Assembly (NCBI RefSeq): GCF_041081105.1
Contig: NZ_CP163528.1
Location: 3,720,001 to 3,784,000 of the forward strand
Source: Promicromonospora sp. Populi
Lineage (GTDB): Bacteria; Actinomycetota; Actinomycetes; Actinomycetales; Cellulomonadaceae
Direction of reading: 5' to 3'
Length of the DNA: 64,000 nucleotides
The position numbers and the translations under genes are program-made. The notes under the pieces are model-generated. The model was not told the DNA's origin, made no database searches, and worked only from the letters and a program-made list of their open reading frames with translations. This document shows, piece by piece, positions 31,366 through 39,750 of this stretch (position 1 is its first letter; every line of letters begins with the position of its first letter).

Positions 31366-32541
31366 TCAGGCGGTCTCTGAGCGCTTCTGGCGGGCGAACT
31401 TTGCCGGGAGGTCTGGCCCGTCCCACACCTGGATCGCGCGCCAGATCGACGCGGCGATCGGCACGGCAAGCACGGCGCCGGTGATGCCGACGAGCACCGT
31501 CCCGGCCGTCAGGGCGAACAGGATGACGAGCGGGTGCAGGCGCAGGGTCCGGCCCATGACGATCGGCTGGAGGAAGTCGCCCTCGAGCTGGTTCACCACG
31601 ATGACTATCGCGACGACGATGAGCGCCTCGACCGGTCCGACTGCGACGAGTGTGACCAGGGCCGCGAGGATGCCGGCCACGGTGGCACCGACCAGGGGGA
31701 TGAAGGCGAGCAGGAAGACGAGCACGGACAGCGGGATGACGAGCGGTACACCCACGATCGCAAGGCCGATGCCGATGCCGACCGCGTCGACGAACGCCAC
31801 GATCGCCGTTCCGCGCACGTAGCCGCCGAGCGTGCGGATGGTCGCGGCGCCGACGCGCTGCCCCCGCTCGTACCGGTGCCCCTCGAACGGCCGCAGCACG
31901 AACTCCCACATCGCCGGGCCGTCCTTCAGGAAGAAGAACAGGACGACGATCATGATGAAGAAGCCCGCGACGAAGTCGGCGGTCTGGGACACGCCCGCGA
32001 TGGCACCGGAGCCCACGGCGTCGGACTGCAGCAGGCTCACGGCGGAGTCGCGCACCGACGCGATCTGCTCGTCGGTGATGTCGAAGGGCAGGTCCTGGAG
32101 GTAGGTCTGCAGGGAGTCGAAACCCTGGATCGCCTGGTCCTGCAGCTCGCCCCACTGGTCGACGACGGCCCGCACGACGAGCCAGACGATCGCCGACAGC
32201 AGCGCGACCAGCGCCACGAGCGAGATCCACGTCGCGAGCAGCGACGGCAGACCACGGCGACGCAGGAGCGAGACCAGCGGGTAGATCGCCGCTGCCAGCA
32301 CGAGCGCGATGAGCACGGGGATCACGACGAGGGTCAGTTGGGTGCCCACGAACCCGAAGACGGCGATGACCGCGACAACCGCGAGGATCTGCAGCGACCG
32401 CGTGCCGACACGGCCGAAGCCGTCAGACCACAGCCGGGACGCCTCACTATCGGCGGGCGCCTGGTGCTCGGCCGGCTCGGCAGGGGTCACCTCGACGCTC
32501 GGGCGGGCGGGGGGCGGTGTGCGGCGGCCGAAGAGGCGCAT
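31366..32541 (-). CDS. AI-2E (PerM/YdiK) family transporter
   Basis: A 391-residue membrane protein. About 60 cytoplasmic residues precede the typical helix layout: VGTQLTLVVIPVLIALVLAA, LPSLLATWISLVALVALLSA, then a long extracytoplasmic helix-rich segment (QLQD-type, LQTYLQDLPF), FFIMIVVLFFFLKDGPAMW (family signature FFLKDG), and a C-terminal block with LAFIPLVGATVAGILAALV and NQLEGDFLQPIVMGRTLRLH. The family contains putative exporters and Na+/H+ antiporters; AI-2 export is known for one E. coli member only. ATG 32541 follows AAGGAGG by six bases. Confidence 0.92.
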   Translation of the reverse strand: MRLFGRRTPPPARPSVEVTPAEPAEHQAPADSEASRLWSDGFGRVGTRSLQILAVVAVIAVFGFVGTQLTLVVIPVLIALVLAAAIYPLVSLLRRRGLPSLLATWISLVALVALLSAIVWLVVRAVVDQWGELQDQAIQGFDSLQTYLQDLPFDITDEQIASVRDSAVSLLQSDAVGSGAIAGVSQTADFVAGFFIMIVVLFFFLKDGPAMWEFVLRPFEGHRYERGQRVGAATIRTLGGYVRGTAIVAFVDAVGIGIGLAIVGVPLVIPLSVLVFLLAFIPLVGATVAGILAALVTLVAVGPVEALIVVAIVIVVNQLEGDFLQPIVMGRTLRLHPLVILFALTAGTVLVGITGAVLAVPIAASIWRAIQVWDGPDLPAKFARQKRSETA

Positions 32542-32703
32542 CGCCTGTCCTCCTTGTGCTGTGGTCCGGCGGGCGCCGGACGTGTCGACGCTATTGCGGT
32601 CGGGCTTTGGTCGCACGGTGGCGTGTCCGCGTGTCGGCGCGCGGTGCTGTGGAACCTTTTGGCCATGGTGCTGCGTGGTGGGGGACATGACGAGGGAGAG
32701 CAC

Positions 32704-33240
32704 ATGGACATGTCGACTCAGGTGAGCGATGCCCCGCTGGTCCGGGTCGAGGTGGTGCGCACGCGCGACCAGGAGTTCACGGCGTTCGTCCAGAACTCCG
32801 GCCCGTACCTCCACAAGACGGCTCTGCTACTGGCCGGCGATTCGCACCGCGCCGAGGAGCTGGTTCAGGAGACGTTCGAGCGCACCTACCGTGCGTGGCG
32901 CAAGGCCCGTGACGGTGAGCCACGCGCTTACGCGCGGCGCATCCTGCTCAACCTGCGCGTGGACAAGTGGCGGCGCACGCGCCGCGAGGTTGTGTCCGAC
33001 GCCGTCCCAGCCGGGTCAGAGCCTGGGCACGCGGACCGGGTGGTGGTCCGCGACGAGGTTGTGCGCGCGTTGGCCCAGCTCCCCCTGTCGCAGCGTCGGG
33101 TCGTGGTGCTGCGGCACCTGCTCGACCTGACAGAGGTGGAGACGGCTCGCGAGCTCGGCCTGGCCCTGGGCACCGTCAAGTCTGCCAACGCACGTGGGAT
33201 CGCCCGCCTGCGCGAGATCTTCCAGGAAGGTGTGCGATGA
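32704..33240 (+). CDS. SigE-family ECF RNA polymerase sigma factor
   Basis: A 178-residue sigma factor. Region 2 (about 22-85) shows EFTAFVQNSGPYLHKTALLL, AEELVQETFERTYRAWRKAR and ILLNLRVDKWRRTRRE; region 4 (about 115-170) shows LAQLPLSQRRVVVLRHLLDL and ELGLALGTVKSANARGIARL. This is the SigE subfamily common in Streptomyces and relatives, for which stress regulation is known. Its TGA overlaps the ATG of the next gene (ATGA), an anti-sigma-type membrane protein, which is the usual pairing. Unlike the proteins near 2-4 kb it is a canonical ECF factor with no fused domains. ATG 32704 has GGGAGAG upstream. Confidence 0.93.
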   Translation: MDMSTQVSDAPLVRVEVVRTRDQEFTAFVQNSGPYLHKTALLLAGDSHRAEELVQETFERTYRAWRKARDGEPRAYARRILLNLRVDKWRRTRREVVSDAVPAGSEPGHADRVVVRDEVVRALAQLPLSQRRVVVLRHLLDLTEVETARELGLALGTVKSANARGIARLREIFQEGVR

Positions 33241-34010
33241 GCATCGACGACACAGACGTGACCGCCCGCCTGCGTGCGGGGGCCGATTCCATGACCGGCC
33301 GGAACTTCGACACGCACGAGGTGCTGGAGGGGAGCAAGCACGCGCTGCGGCGGCGACGCTCCTGGCAGGCGATAGCGGCCGGCACCACGGTGGTGGCCAC
33401 CCTCGCGCTTGCCCTCGCGGGCCCGGTGCCGGTGCCCGGTATCGGGGAGCTGGCCCTGCCGGGCAGCAAGCAGATCCGCAGCCTGTTCGGTCTGGAGACC
33501 GAGCCCGCCGCCTGTGTGGTCGAGGACCTGACCGTCGAGTGGGGCGAGGTGTCGTCCCGAACGGAGGCCGTGTTGTTCGTGGCGTCCGTGAGCACCGATG
33601 ACGGAATACAGGAGGGCACCATCGAGGACGGATCCCTGCCCGAGGCCAGGGTTGCCGCTCCGCTTCTGCTGCCCGAGGTCGCTCGGGCCCTGCCGACCCT
33701 TGCTGAGCACGACCGGGCGTTCACGTTCGTCGCGCAGATCGACGACGGGTACGACCGCTACACGGCGGCCCAGGGGAACCTCCCGCCCAGTGGGTACGCG
33801 TGGTGGACCACCAGCGAGCTGCGGAGCCTGCCCGGTGTCGTGCGGTGCGGGGGCCTTCCCGTCACCTTCGACGGCGATCGGTCCGCCGAGTTCACCATCA
33901 CCTCGTGGAACGGGGAGGACGCCAGCGGCTACGTGCCCTGCATCAACCCGCCGAGCGGCCTCAGCCAGGTAGAGCGCGAGGCCGTCGGCTACTGCGAGTA
34001 CTTCGACTGA
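33237..34010 (+). CDS. Putative anti-sigma factor (membrane protein) for the SigE-type sigma
   Basis: A 257-residue protein with a cytoplasmic N-terminus (about 1-42, DDTDVTARLRAGADSMTGRN), one membrane helix (about 45-62, IAAGTTVVATLALALAG) and a roughly 190-residue external domain with four Cys residues. Overlap with the sigma gene by ATGA and the helix topology are typical of SigE-family cognate regulators. The N-terminal part has no HxxxCxxC zinc motif, so it is not a ZAS-type anti-sigma; the inhibitory role is inferred from context. The external domain might sense an extracellular signal. Convergent with dnaB. Confidence 0.68.
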   Translation: MSIDDTDVTARLRAGADSMTGRNFDTHEVLEGSKHALRRRRSWQAIAAGTTVVATLALALAGPVPVPGIGELALPGSKQIRSLFGLETEPAACVVEDLTVEWGEVSSRTEAVLFVASVSTDDGIQEGTIEDGSLPEARVAAPLLLPEVARALPTLAEHDRAFTFVAQIDDGYDRYTAAQGNLPPSGYAWWTTSELRSLPGVVRCGGLPVTFDGDRSAEFTITSWNGEDASGYVPCINPPSGLSQVEREAVGYCEYFD

Positions 34011-34031
34011 CTGTGAATCAAGGTCGGGTTC

Positions 34032-34073
34032 GGTCGGACGTCCACGCGCCGTTCTGCGCGTGGACACCCGACC
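34032..34073. terminator. Bidirectional hairpin terminator
   Basis: GTCCACGCGC (34040-34049) pairs with GCGCGTGGAC (34056-34065) around a 6-base loop; beyond a 2x2 internal loop, GGTCGG pairs with CCGACC. It sits between the convergent anti-sigma and dnaB genes. Confidence 0.7.
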
Positions 34074-34076
34074 GGC

Positions 34077-36665
34077 TCACACCTGCATGTCGACGAACCG
34101 TTGGTAGTGCCCCTGGAATGCCACGGTGATCACGTCGGTGGGGCCGTTACGGTGCTTGGCCACGATGAAGTCCGCCTCGCCGGCGCGCGGTGACTCCTTC
34201 TCGTACGCGTCCTCGCGGTGCAAAAGTAGGACAACGTCGGCATCCTGCTCAATTGACCCAGATTCACGCAGATCGGACATCTGCGGTTTCTTGTCGCTGC
34301 GCTGCTCGGCGCCACGGTTCAGCTGCGAGATGGCGATGACGGGGACCTCAAGCTCCTTCGCGAGCAGCTTGAGCGAACGCGAGAACTCCGAGACCTCCTG
34401 CTGCCGCGACTCGACGCGCTTGCCCGACGACATCAGCTGGAGATAGTCGATGACGACCAGCTTGAGGTCGTGCCGCTGCTTGAGCCGTCGGCACTTGGCA
34501 CGGATCTCCATCAGCGACATGTTTGGCGAGTCGTCGATGAACAGCGGGGCGTCGGAGACCTTGCCCATGGTGGCGGCGAGCTTCTGCCAGTCGCCGTCAT
34601 CCATGTTGCCGCTGCGCATCTTGGTTAGCGGAACGCGGGCTTCGGCGGCGAGCATTCGCATGACGATCTCGTTGCGGCTCATCTCCAGGGAGAAGATGAC
34701 GGCGGCCATGTCGTGGTGAATCGCCGCGTGAGCAGCGACGTTGATGCCGAGCACGGAGTTGTGGGTGGGGACCATCGACCTGCTCGCGAGGTACAGGTGC
34801 GCCGGATTCTCCACCTCGACACAACGCACGGGCACCGACTCGATCGCCCGAATATTCACTACGAACCGTGACGTCAGTTTCGCCGTCGCCGGACGGCGGC
34901 GGGCCTTGTGGGTCAGCCGCTTGCGCTCCAGGGCGAAGACGTCGTCCTCAGTGGTGAACGTGATCGTGAAGGCTGTGGAAGATGTCTCGCTCCGGCCGTT
35001 GACTCGCTTCTCCGACCAACCGGTGCGGTACCCGAGCGACAGGATCAGTTCGCGGGCGTCCTGGGCGAGTCGCTTGTTGGTCACGGCGATCTGGACACTG
35101 CCCTGCGGGTTGACGGTCCCGTCGGAGTCGAGGAGCCCTGCGAGCAAGGCTCGTCGCTGATCCTCACTCGCACGGAGGTACTCGGTCGGGATGTGCTTGT
35201 TCTGGAGGAGATTGAGACTGCGAAGGCGACCGCCCATCGTGCCATGGGTGTTGTGGCACTCCTGGCACCGGCGGAAGCCCCAGCCGGGCTTGCCGCAGTC
35301 GGGGCACGTGGGCTGCCCGGGGCGCTTCATACCGCGGGAACGGGCAGCGCAGGACTTGCTGCACGCGAGCAGCGAAGCCATCTTCGGCATGAACTCCGTG
35401 CCACAGACAATGCACGCCTGAGGCTGCACCTCGGGCTCAGGGAGCAGCATCGAGTACGTTCGAGCAGAGCCCTTGACCGTGCCTCGAGGCCGGGCTACGT
35501 AGCCCAAGCCCTCGACCATCATCGCGATCTCAGGGTCAGCCGATGTGAACTCTGCACGCCGCGACGTGCCATCGCCCAGCCAGATGCCGAGCGCGTAGGG
35601 ATGGATCGGCAATACCGTGTCAGGCAGGTTCAGGGGCTTGGCGGTAACCACTGAGTGGTTTGCACGCTTGTCGGCCGTGGCTGTCCGCAGGGAAGCCAGG
35701 ATTTCCTCGGTGGTGTGGACAGCCGTCTCGGGCTCGGTACCCGCTCGCACCTTGCGGCGTTGTGTACGCGTGCTCGTCACCCACTGGTGCTGAGCGTCAG
35801 CAACGATCACCGTGCCGTCGTCGAACTCCACCTCATAGCAAGGGCGACCCTGCATGACCTCGGTTGCCGCAACCACTCGTGTGGGAGTGCCGTCCGCCCC
35901 CAGGAGATAGTCCCCCACGGCGACCTCGCCCATGGTGGTCCACCCGGTCGGCGTCGGCAGCGGAGTGTCGAGCGCGAGGGCCTTTCCGACTGCAGGTCGG
36001 GCGGCCACGACGATCATCTGGCCCGGGTGCAGGCCGTTCGTCAGGCGGTCGAAGTCCGAGTAGCCCGTCGGCACACCGGTGAGCCCCTCGCCGCGGCCCT
36101 GCGCGGCGTCGATCTCGTCGAACGTCGGTCCGATGATGTCGGCCAGCGCCAGGTAGTCCTCCGACGCTCGCCGCTCCGTCACCGCGTAGACCTCGGCCTG
36201 CGCGTTGTTGACGACGTCGTCGACCTCGCCGCCGTCGGTGGCGTAGCCCATCTGGACGATGCGGGTGCCCGCCTCCACGAGGCGGCGCATGATGGCGCGC
36301 TCGCGCACGATCCGGGCGTAGTACCCGGCGTTCGCCGCCGTGGGGACGCCCGCCATGAGGTCGTGCAGGTACGGAGCGCCGCCAACACGAGTGTGCTCAC
36401 CACGGCGCTGCAGCTCGGCGAGCACCGTGATGGCGTCGGCCGGCTCGCCGCGACCGTAGAGGTCGATGATCGCGTCGTAGATCGCCTCGTGCGCCGGCCG
36501 GTAGAAGTCGTTGCCGCGGATCTGCTCGATCACGTCGGCGATGGCGTCCTTGGACAGCAGCATGCCGCCCAGCACGCTCATCTCGGCGGCGACGTCCTGC
36601 GGCGGGGTGCGGTCGAGGCCCGGGCTGCGCTCGGAATAGCTCGACTCGAGCTCTTCGATCGACAT
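34077..36665 (-). CDS. dnaB: Replicative DNA helicase DnaB with in-frame intein
   Basis: An 862-residue precursor. Removing residues 229-636 (the intein) leaves 454 residues, the normal DnaB length. N-terminal domain: PPQDVAAEMSVLGGMLLSKD and FYRPAHEAIYDAI; linker with GVPTGYSDFDRLTNGLHPGQ; RecA-like motor: Walker A split by the intein (ARPAVGK / S), IFSLEMSRNEIVMRMLAAEA (H1a), LKLVVIDYLQLM (Walker B), and SDLRESGSIEQDADVV. DnaB is the hexameric helicase that unwinds DNA at the replication fork. In Mycobacterium dnaB lies just after rplI and also bears inteins; here it is 16 kb away from rplI and faces the other way. Start ATG 36665 matches family N-termini. Confidence 0.97.
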   Translation of the reverse strand: MSIEELESSYSERSPGLDRTPPQDVAAEMSVLGGMLLSKDAIADVIEQIRGNDFYRPAHEAIYDAIIDLYGRGEPADAITVLAELQRRGEHTRVGGAPYLHDLMAGVPTAANAGYYARIVRERAIMRRLVEAGTRIVQMGYATDGGEVDDVVNNAQAEVYAVTERRASEDYLALADIIGPTFDEIDAAQGRGEGLTGVPTGYSDFDRLTNGLHPGQMIVVAARPAVGKALALDTPLPTPTGWTTMGEVAVGDYLLGADGTPTRVVAATEVMQGRPCYEVEFDDGTVIVADAQHQWVTSTRTQRRKVRAGTEPETAVHTTEEILASLRTATADKRANHSVVTAKPLNLPDTVLPIHPYALGIWLGDGTSRRAEFTSADPEIAMMVEGLGYVARPRGTVKGSARTYSMLLPEPEVQPQACIVCGTEFMPKMASLLACSKSCAARSRGMKRPGQPTCPDCGKPGWGFRRCQECHNTHGTMGGRLRSLNLLQNKHIPTEYLRASEDQRRALLAGLLDSDGTVNPQGSVQIAVTNKRLAQDARELILSLGYRTGWSEKRVNGRSETSSTAFTITFTTEDDVFALERKRLTHKARRRPATAKLTSRFVVNIRAIESVPVRCVEVENPAHLYLASRSMVPTHNSVLGINVAAHAAIHHDMAAVIFSLEMSRNEIVMRMLAAEARVPLTKMRSGNMDDGDWQKLAATMGKVSDAPLFIDDSPNMSLMEIRAKCRRLKQRHDLKLVVIDYLQLMSSGKRVESRQQEVSEFSRSLKLLAKELEVPVIAISQLNRGAEQRSDKKPQMSDLRESGSIEQDADVVLLLHREDAYEKESPRAGEADFIVAKHRNGPTDVITVAFQGHYQRFVDMQV
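34758..35981 (-). mobile_element. DnaB class 3 intein with LAGLIDADG endonuclease and zinc-finger insert (408 aa)
   Basis: The insert starts ALALDTPLPTPTGW right after the Walker A GK and ends VPTHN before Ser. It lacks the usual Cys/Ser at position 1 (Ala instead). It has the class 3 signature: Trp67 in block B (ADAQHQW), Cys387 in block F (RCVEVENPAHLYL) and Thr406 in block G (PTHN), so Cys387 should start splicing by direct attack. Endonuclease motifs are LGIWLGDGTS (about 131) and LLAGLLDSDG (about 279-288). Between them lie eight Cys residues: CIVC...CSKSC (190, 193, 207, 211) and CPDC...CQEC (226, 229, 239, 242), two probable zinc fingers that may help target DNA. Both LAGLIDADG acidic residues are intact, so homing may be active. 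Confidence 0.93.
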
Positions 36666-36879
36666 CGCACCCCTGCCTTTCTCATCTCATGACGTCGCGG
36701 CGCACGCTGCACGTGCGCTCCGTCGACGTCCTACACCTGTTCTACTCCCCGCCACTGACACTCTCGGGACTTCGGCCCCGACACGCCTTTGTGTCCTGTG
36801 CGACAGTCCCTGCGAGAGCCGGGCAGGTTAGCAAGTTCCGCTGACGCTAAGCCCCCGCGGACCGGAGCGCAACGAGACC

Positions 36880-36966
36880 TGTGGACAGGGCTGTGCACAT
36901 CCATGTGGAAAGGTGGCCCAGGGCTGTGCATAGCGGGTGGACAACCCTGTCCCCAGTTGTGGATAA
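36880..36966. promoter_or_regulatory. Cluster of DnaA-box-like sites upstream of dnaB and the MATE gene
   Basis: Within 87 bases, the same-orientation 9-mers TGTGGACAG (36880), TGTGGAAAG (36904), GGTGGACAA (36936) and TGTGGATAA (36958) all resemble the complement of the DnaA box TTATCCACA/TTGTCCACA; the last is a perfect match to the consensus. Two copies of GGGCTGTGCA-like sequence are interspersed. The 36666-37037 gap carries no gene. Such a cluster beside dnaB near the origin could titrate DnaA or let it regulate dnaB. Confidence 0.6.
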
Positions 36967-37037
36967 CCCCTGTGTAAAACATCACCATCCCCTCTGACCT
37001 GCATCGACGTCACCCCCAGCCTGTGGAGGAAAGAAAG

Positions 37038-38381
37038 TTGGGCGAGTCTCGCCACACCCCGGACTCCCGGCGATCCATCGACCGGGAAGTCCTCGCCCTG
37101 GCAGTCCCGGCGCTCGGTGCACTAGTCGCCGAACCCGTCTTTGTGCTCGTGGACAGCGCAGTGGTGGGCCACCTCGGCACGGCCCAGCTCGCCGGTCTCT
37201 CCCTCGCGAGCAACGTGCTGCTGACACTCGTCGGGCTGTGCATCTTCCTCGCGTACACGACGACGGCGTCAGTGGCGCGCCTGACCGGGGCCGGCAAGGA
37301 GCGGGAGGCGCTGCAGTCCGGCATCGACGGGATCTGGCTCGCACTCGGGATCGGGGCCGTCCTCGTCGTCGTCCTGCTGCTCGCCGCGCCAGTGACGGTG
37401 ACTGCTCTGGGCGCGGACGGCGACGTCGCGCAGTATGCCGTGACCTATCTGCGGTGGTCCGCACCTGGGCTCGCCGCGATGCTTGTGGTCCAGGCCGCGA
37501 CCGGCGTGCTGCGGGGTCTGCGGGACACGCGCACGCCGCTGGTCGTCGCGGCCGCCGGGGCCCTCGTCAACACCGGGCTGAACATCGCGCTCGTGTACGG
37601 GGCCGGGATGGGGATAGCCGGCTCGGGCCTGGGCACGGCCATCACCCAGTTCCTCATGGCGGCGGTGCTCGGCGTGATCGTGGTGCGCGGGGCGCGCTCC
37701 CGTGGCGCGAGCCTGCGCCCGCACCGGGCGGGCATCCTGTCCGGCGCCCGGGCAGGTGTGCCCCTGGTCGTCCGCACCCTCAGCCTGCGCGCCGCGATCC
37801 TGGTCACCGTGGTGGTCGCGACCGACCTCGGTGCCGTCGCACTGGCGGGGCACCAGGTCGTGAGCTCGCTGTGGGGGCTCGCCGCCTTCGCGCTCGACGC
37901 GCTGGCGATCGCGGCGCAGGCGCTGGTGGGACACGGGCTCGGGGCCGGCAACGTCGGGAACGTGCGGCTCGTGCTGCGCCGCTGCCTGCAGTGGGGCGTC
38001 GGGGCGGGCGCGATGATCGGCGTGATCCTCGCCGCGGCCGGCTGGTGGATCGCACCACTGTTCTCCGCTGACCCCGACGTGCGCGTCGCCATCACCCTGG
38101 GCATCGCCGTGTGCGGCGTCCTCATGCCGATGGCCGGCTGGGTCTTTGTGCTCGACGGCGTCCTCATCGGCGCCGGAGACGGCCGCTACCTCGCCTGGGC
38201 GGGCATGGCGACCCTGGTGGTCTACCTGCCGTTCGCGCTCGCGGTCTCCGCCTGGGCCCCTGACGGCGCACCCGGGCTCGCCTGGCTCTGGCTCGCGTTC
38301 GCGGGTGTGTTCATGGCCGCCCGCGCCGTGACGACGGGGTGGCGTGCGCGGAGCGACCGCTGGCTGGTCACCGGGGCGTGA
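37038..38381 (+). CDS. MATE-family efflux transporter (DinF type)
   Basis: A 447-residue protein with twelve helices in two MATE halves. Motifs: LAVPALGALVAEPVFVLVDS (start of first half, with the conserved acidic/Pro stretch), VGHLGTAQLAGLSLA, VLRGLRDTRTPLVVAAAGAL, and the second half beginning VRTLSLRAAILVTVV with GHQVVSSLWGLAAFALDALA. DinF-type MATE proteins export cationic or oxidative-stress-related compounds in exchange for H+ or Na+. TTG 37038 is preferred since GGAGG lies eight bases before it; the GTG at 37023 lies inside this Shine-Dalgarno region. It is transcribed away from dnaB and converges with the wHTH gene (16-base gap). Confidence 0.92.
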   Translation: MGESRHTPDSRRSIDREVLALAVPALGALVAEPVFVLVDSAVVGHLGTAQLAGLSLASNVLLTLVGLCIFLAYTTTASVARLTGAGKEREALQSGIDGIWLALGIGAVLVVVLLLAAPVTVTALGADGDVAQYAVTYLRWSAPGLAAMLVVQAATGVLRGLRDTRTPLVVAAAGALVNTGLNIALVYGAGMGIAGSGLGTAITQFLMAAVLGVIVVRGARSRGASLRPHRAGILSGARAGVPLVVRTLSLRAAILVTVVVATDLGAVALAGHQVVSSLWGLAAFALDALAIAAQALVGHGLGAGNVGNVRLVLRRCLQWGVGAGAMIGVILAAAGWWIAPLFSADPDVRVAITLGIAVCGVLMPMAGWVFVLDGVLIGAGDGRYLAWAGMATLVVYLPFALAVSAWAPDGAPGLAWLWLAFAGVFMAARAVTTGWRARSDRWLVTGA

Positions 38382-38397
38382 CGCCGCCTCAGTCCGG

Positions 38398-39357
38398 TCA
38401 GGCCCGCACGTCGGTCAGGCCCCACACGTTGAGCCGGTAGCCCACGCCGCGCACCGAGGCGACCTCTACGTCGTGGACCGGCGCCAGCCGCTTGCGCAGC
38501 CGCTTCACCGCGGAGGTCACCGGGTCGGAGTCGCCGAGATAGGGCAGCTGCCACACCCGTGCCGTGAGCTCGGCGAACGACCACACCCGTCCGGTCTCCA
38601 GGGCGAGGGTGGCGAGCAGGTCGAACTCCCGCGCCGACAGGTAGACGCGCCGCCCCAGCGCCGTGACCTCGCGGCCGGCGAGGTCGACGAGCAGCGGCCC
38701 GGCCACCAGCGGATCCAGCGTGGGCGGGGCGACCATCGGTATCGAACCCGTGACGGCGGGAACCGGGCCGGTGACCGGGCGCGCGGCAGCCGGGACGGCG
38801 GTGAGCGTCCCGGTCACGGGCCCGGTCGGCGGGGGGCTTGTCTCGTGCAGCACCGGTCGGGCCGGCACCCCGTGCAGCATGGACCCGGGTCGCCCGCGGT
38901 AACCGGCGGCTCCGGCGTCGGACAGGCTGGGCAACGGACGGACCAACGCCGACCCAGGGCCCAACGCCGACCCCGGGCCCAACGTTGAACCCGATGCCGA
39001 GCGCGACGACAGCGACGTCGGCCGGATCTCCGCCTCGGCCCGCACGGACGCGTCCGTGAGGTTGTCGCTCTCGACATGGCGGCCGGGATCGGGGAGGTGC
39101 CGGCCGTAGTGCTCCTCCGGCGGTACAGGGTTGTCGAACCGCTCGGCCTGCAGAGCGAGGCTGCGCCGGGCCGCCCCGGCGGGGCGCCGGGGCGCTGCCT
39201 GGTTGGCGAGGACGGCGCGGGCGCTCTCCGGGTCGGGGGTGGCGAGCACCGTCGCCCGACCGCGGAGCAGGTGGGCGATCTCGATGATCTGGTCGGAAGG
39301 GAGGCCCACGCAGACGACGAGGCCGGGGGCGGAACCTGGTGCGAGGTCGAACGTCAC
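38398..39357 (-). CDS. OmpR/SARP-type winged-helix DNA-binding protein without receiver domain
   Basis: A 319-residue protein. The C-terminal 95 residues are a trans_reg_C winged helix: VDLAGREVTALGRRVYLSAR, EFDLLATLALETGRVWSFAE, DPVTSAVKRLRKRLA, and VRGVGYRLNVWG. The N-terminal part (about 1-65, GLVVCVGLPSDQIIEIAHLL, RGRATVLATPDPESARAVLA) is similar in size to half a receiver fold but lacks the phosphorylatable Asp and conserved Lys. The middle (about 130-220) is low-complexity Pro/Gly/Ser. GTG 39357 is taken because AAGGAGG lies nine bases upstream. Four 11-bp-spaced TGACCG repeats lie 250 bases away before the S8 protease, the binding-site form used by this domain type. Confidence 0.8.
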   Translation of the reverse strand: MTFDLAPGSAPGLVVCVGLPSDQIIEIAHLLRGRATVLATPDPESARAVLANQAAPRRPAGAARRSLALQAERFDNPVPPEEHYGRHLPDPGRHVESDNLTDASVRAEAEIRPTSLSSRSASGSTLGPGSALGPGSALVRPLPSLSDAGAAGYRGRPGSMLHGVPARPVLHETSPPPTGPVTGTLTAVPAAARPVTGPVPAVTGSIPMVAPPTLDPLVAGPLLVDLAGREVTALGRRVYLSAREFDLLATLALETGRVWSFAELTARVWQLPYLGDSDPVTSAVKRLRKRLAPVHDVEVASVRGVGYRLNVWGLTDVRA

Positions 39358-39501
39358 GTGCGTCACCCTCCTTGGTTTGCCGTTCGGATCAGCCCCGCGA
39401 GCTCGGGCAGCGCGCGTCAGTCTGCCGCCGGGGCGTACCACCAAGGTCAATTTCACGTTACCTACCCGTTGCGTGCCGGAAATGACACATTCCCGCCCAC
39501 T

Positions 39502-39561
39502 TGGCGTTTTTACGCCACAGTTCACCCCAGAGAGGGTGAATTATCTACGAACCAGGGTGAA
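39502..39561. promoter_or_regulatory. Inverted and direct GGGTGAA sites
   Basis: TTCACCC (39521-39527) and GGGTGAA (39534-39540) form a perfect 7-bp inverted pair; a third GGGTGAA (39555-39561) follows 21 bases after the second, two helix turns. A small hairpin TGGCG-TTTTTA-CGCCA (39502-39517) precedes them. They lie in the 393-base divergent gap between the wHTH gene and the S8 protease gene. Confidence 0.5.
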
Positions 39562-39600
39562 ATGAATGCGGGCCTATTGACAGGAGCAACTATTGAACCC

Positions 39601-39639
39601 TGACCGCATTTTGACCGGGAAGTGACCGGTACCTGACCG
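39601..39639 (+). repeat. Four TGACCG direct repeats at exact 11-bp intervals
   Basis: TGACCG occurs at 39601, 39612, 39623 and 39634, each separated by five unrelated bases (CATTT, GGAAG, GTACC). Direct repeats spaced by one helix turn are the typical operator of OmpR/SARP winged-helix proteins that bind as a head-to-tail row. They lie 110 bases before the S8 protease start. Confidence 0.75.
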
Positions 39640-39750
39640 TGAACCGGCCTTGTTGCGTCGACGCCCGCAGACGACGGTAGGGGACGGTCCACGACTGTGG
39701 TCCGTCCAAGCGCACCCCAGTTCGCGGCTGCGCCGGGTAATGGAGGGTTC

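Noticed and set aside
34077..36665. dnaB interrupted by a group I intron or frameshift
   Set aside because: The insert is in frame, starts and ends at intein splice motifs, and removal restores a complete Walker A.
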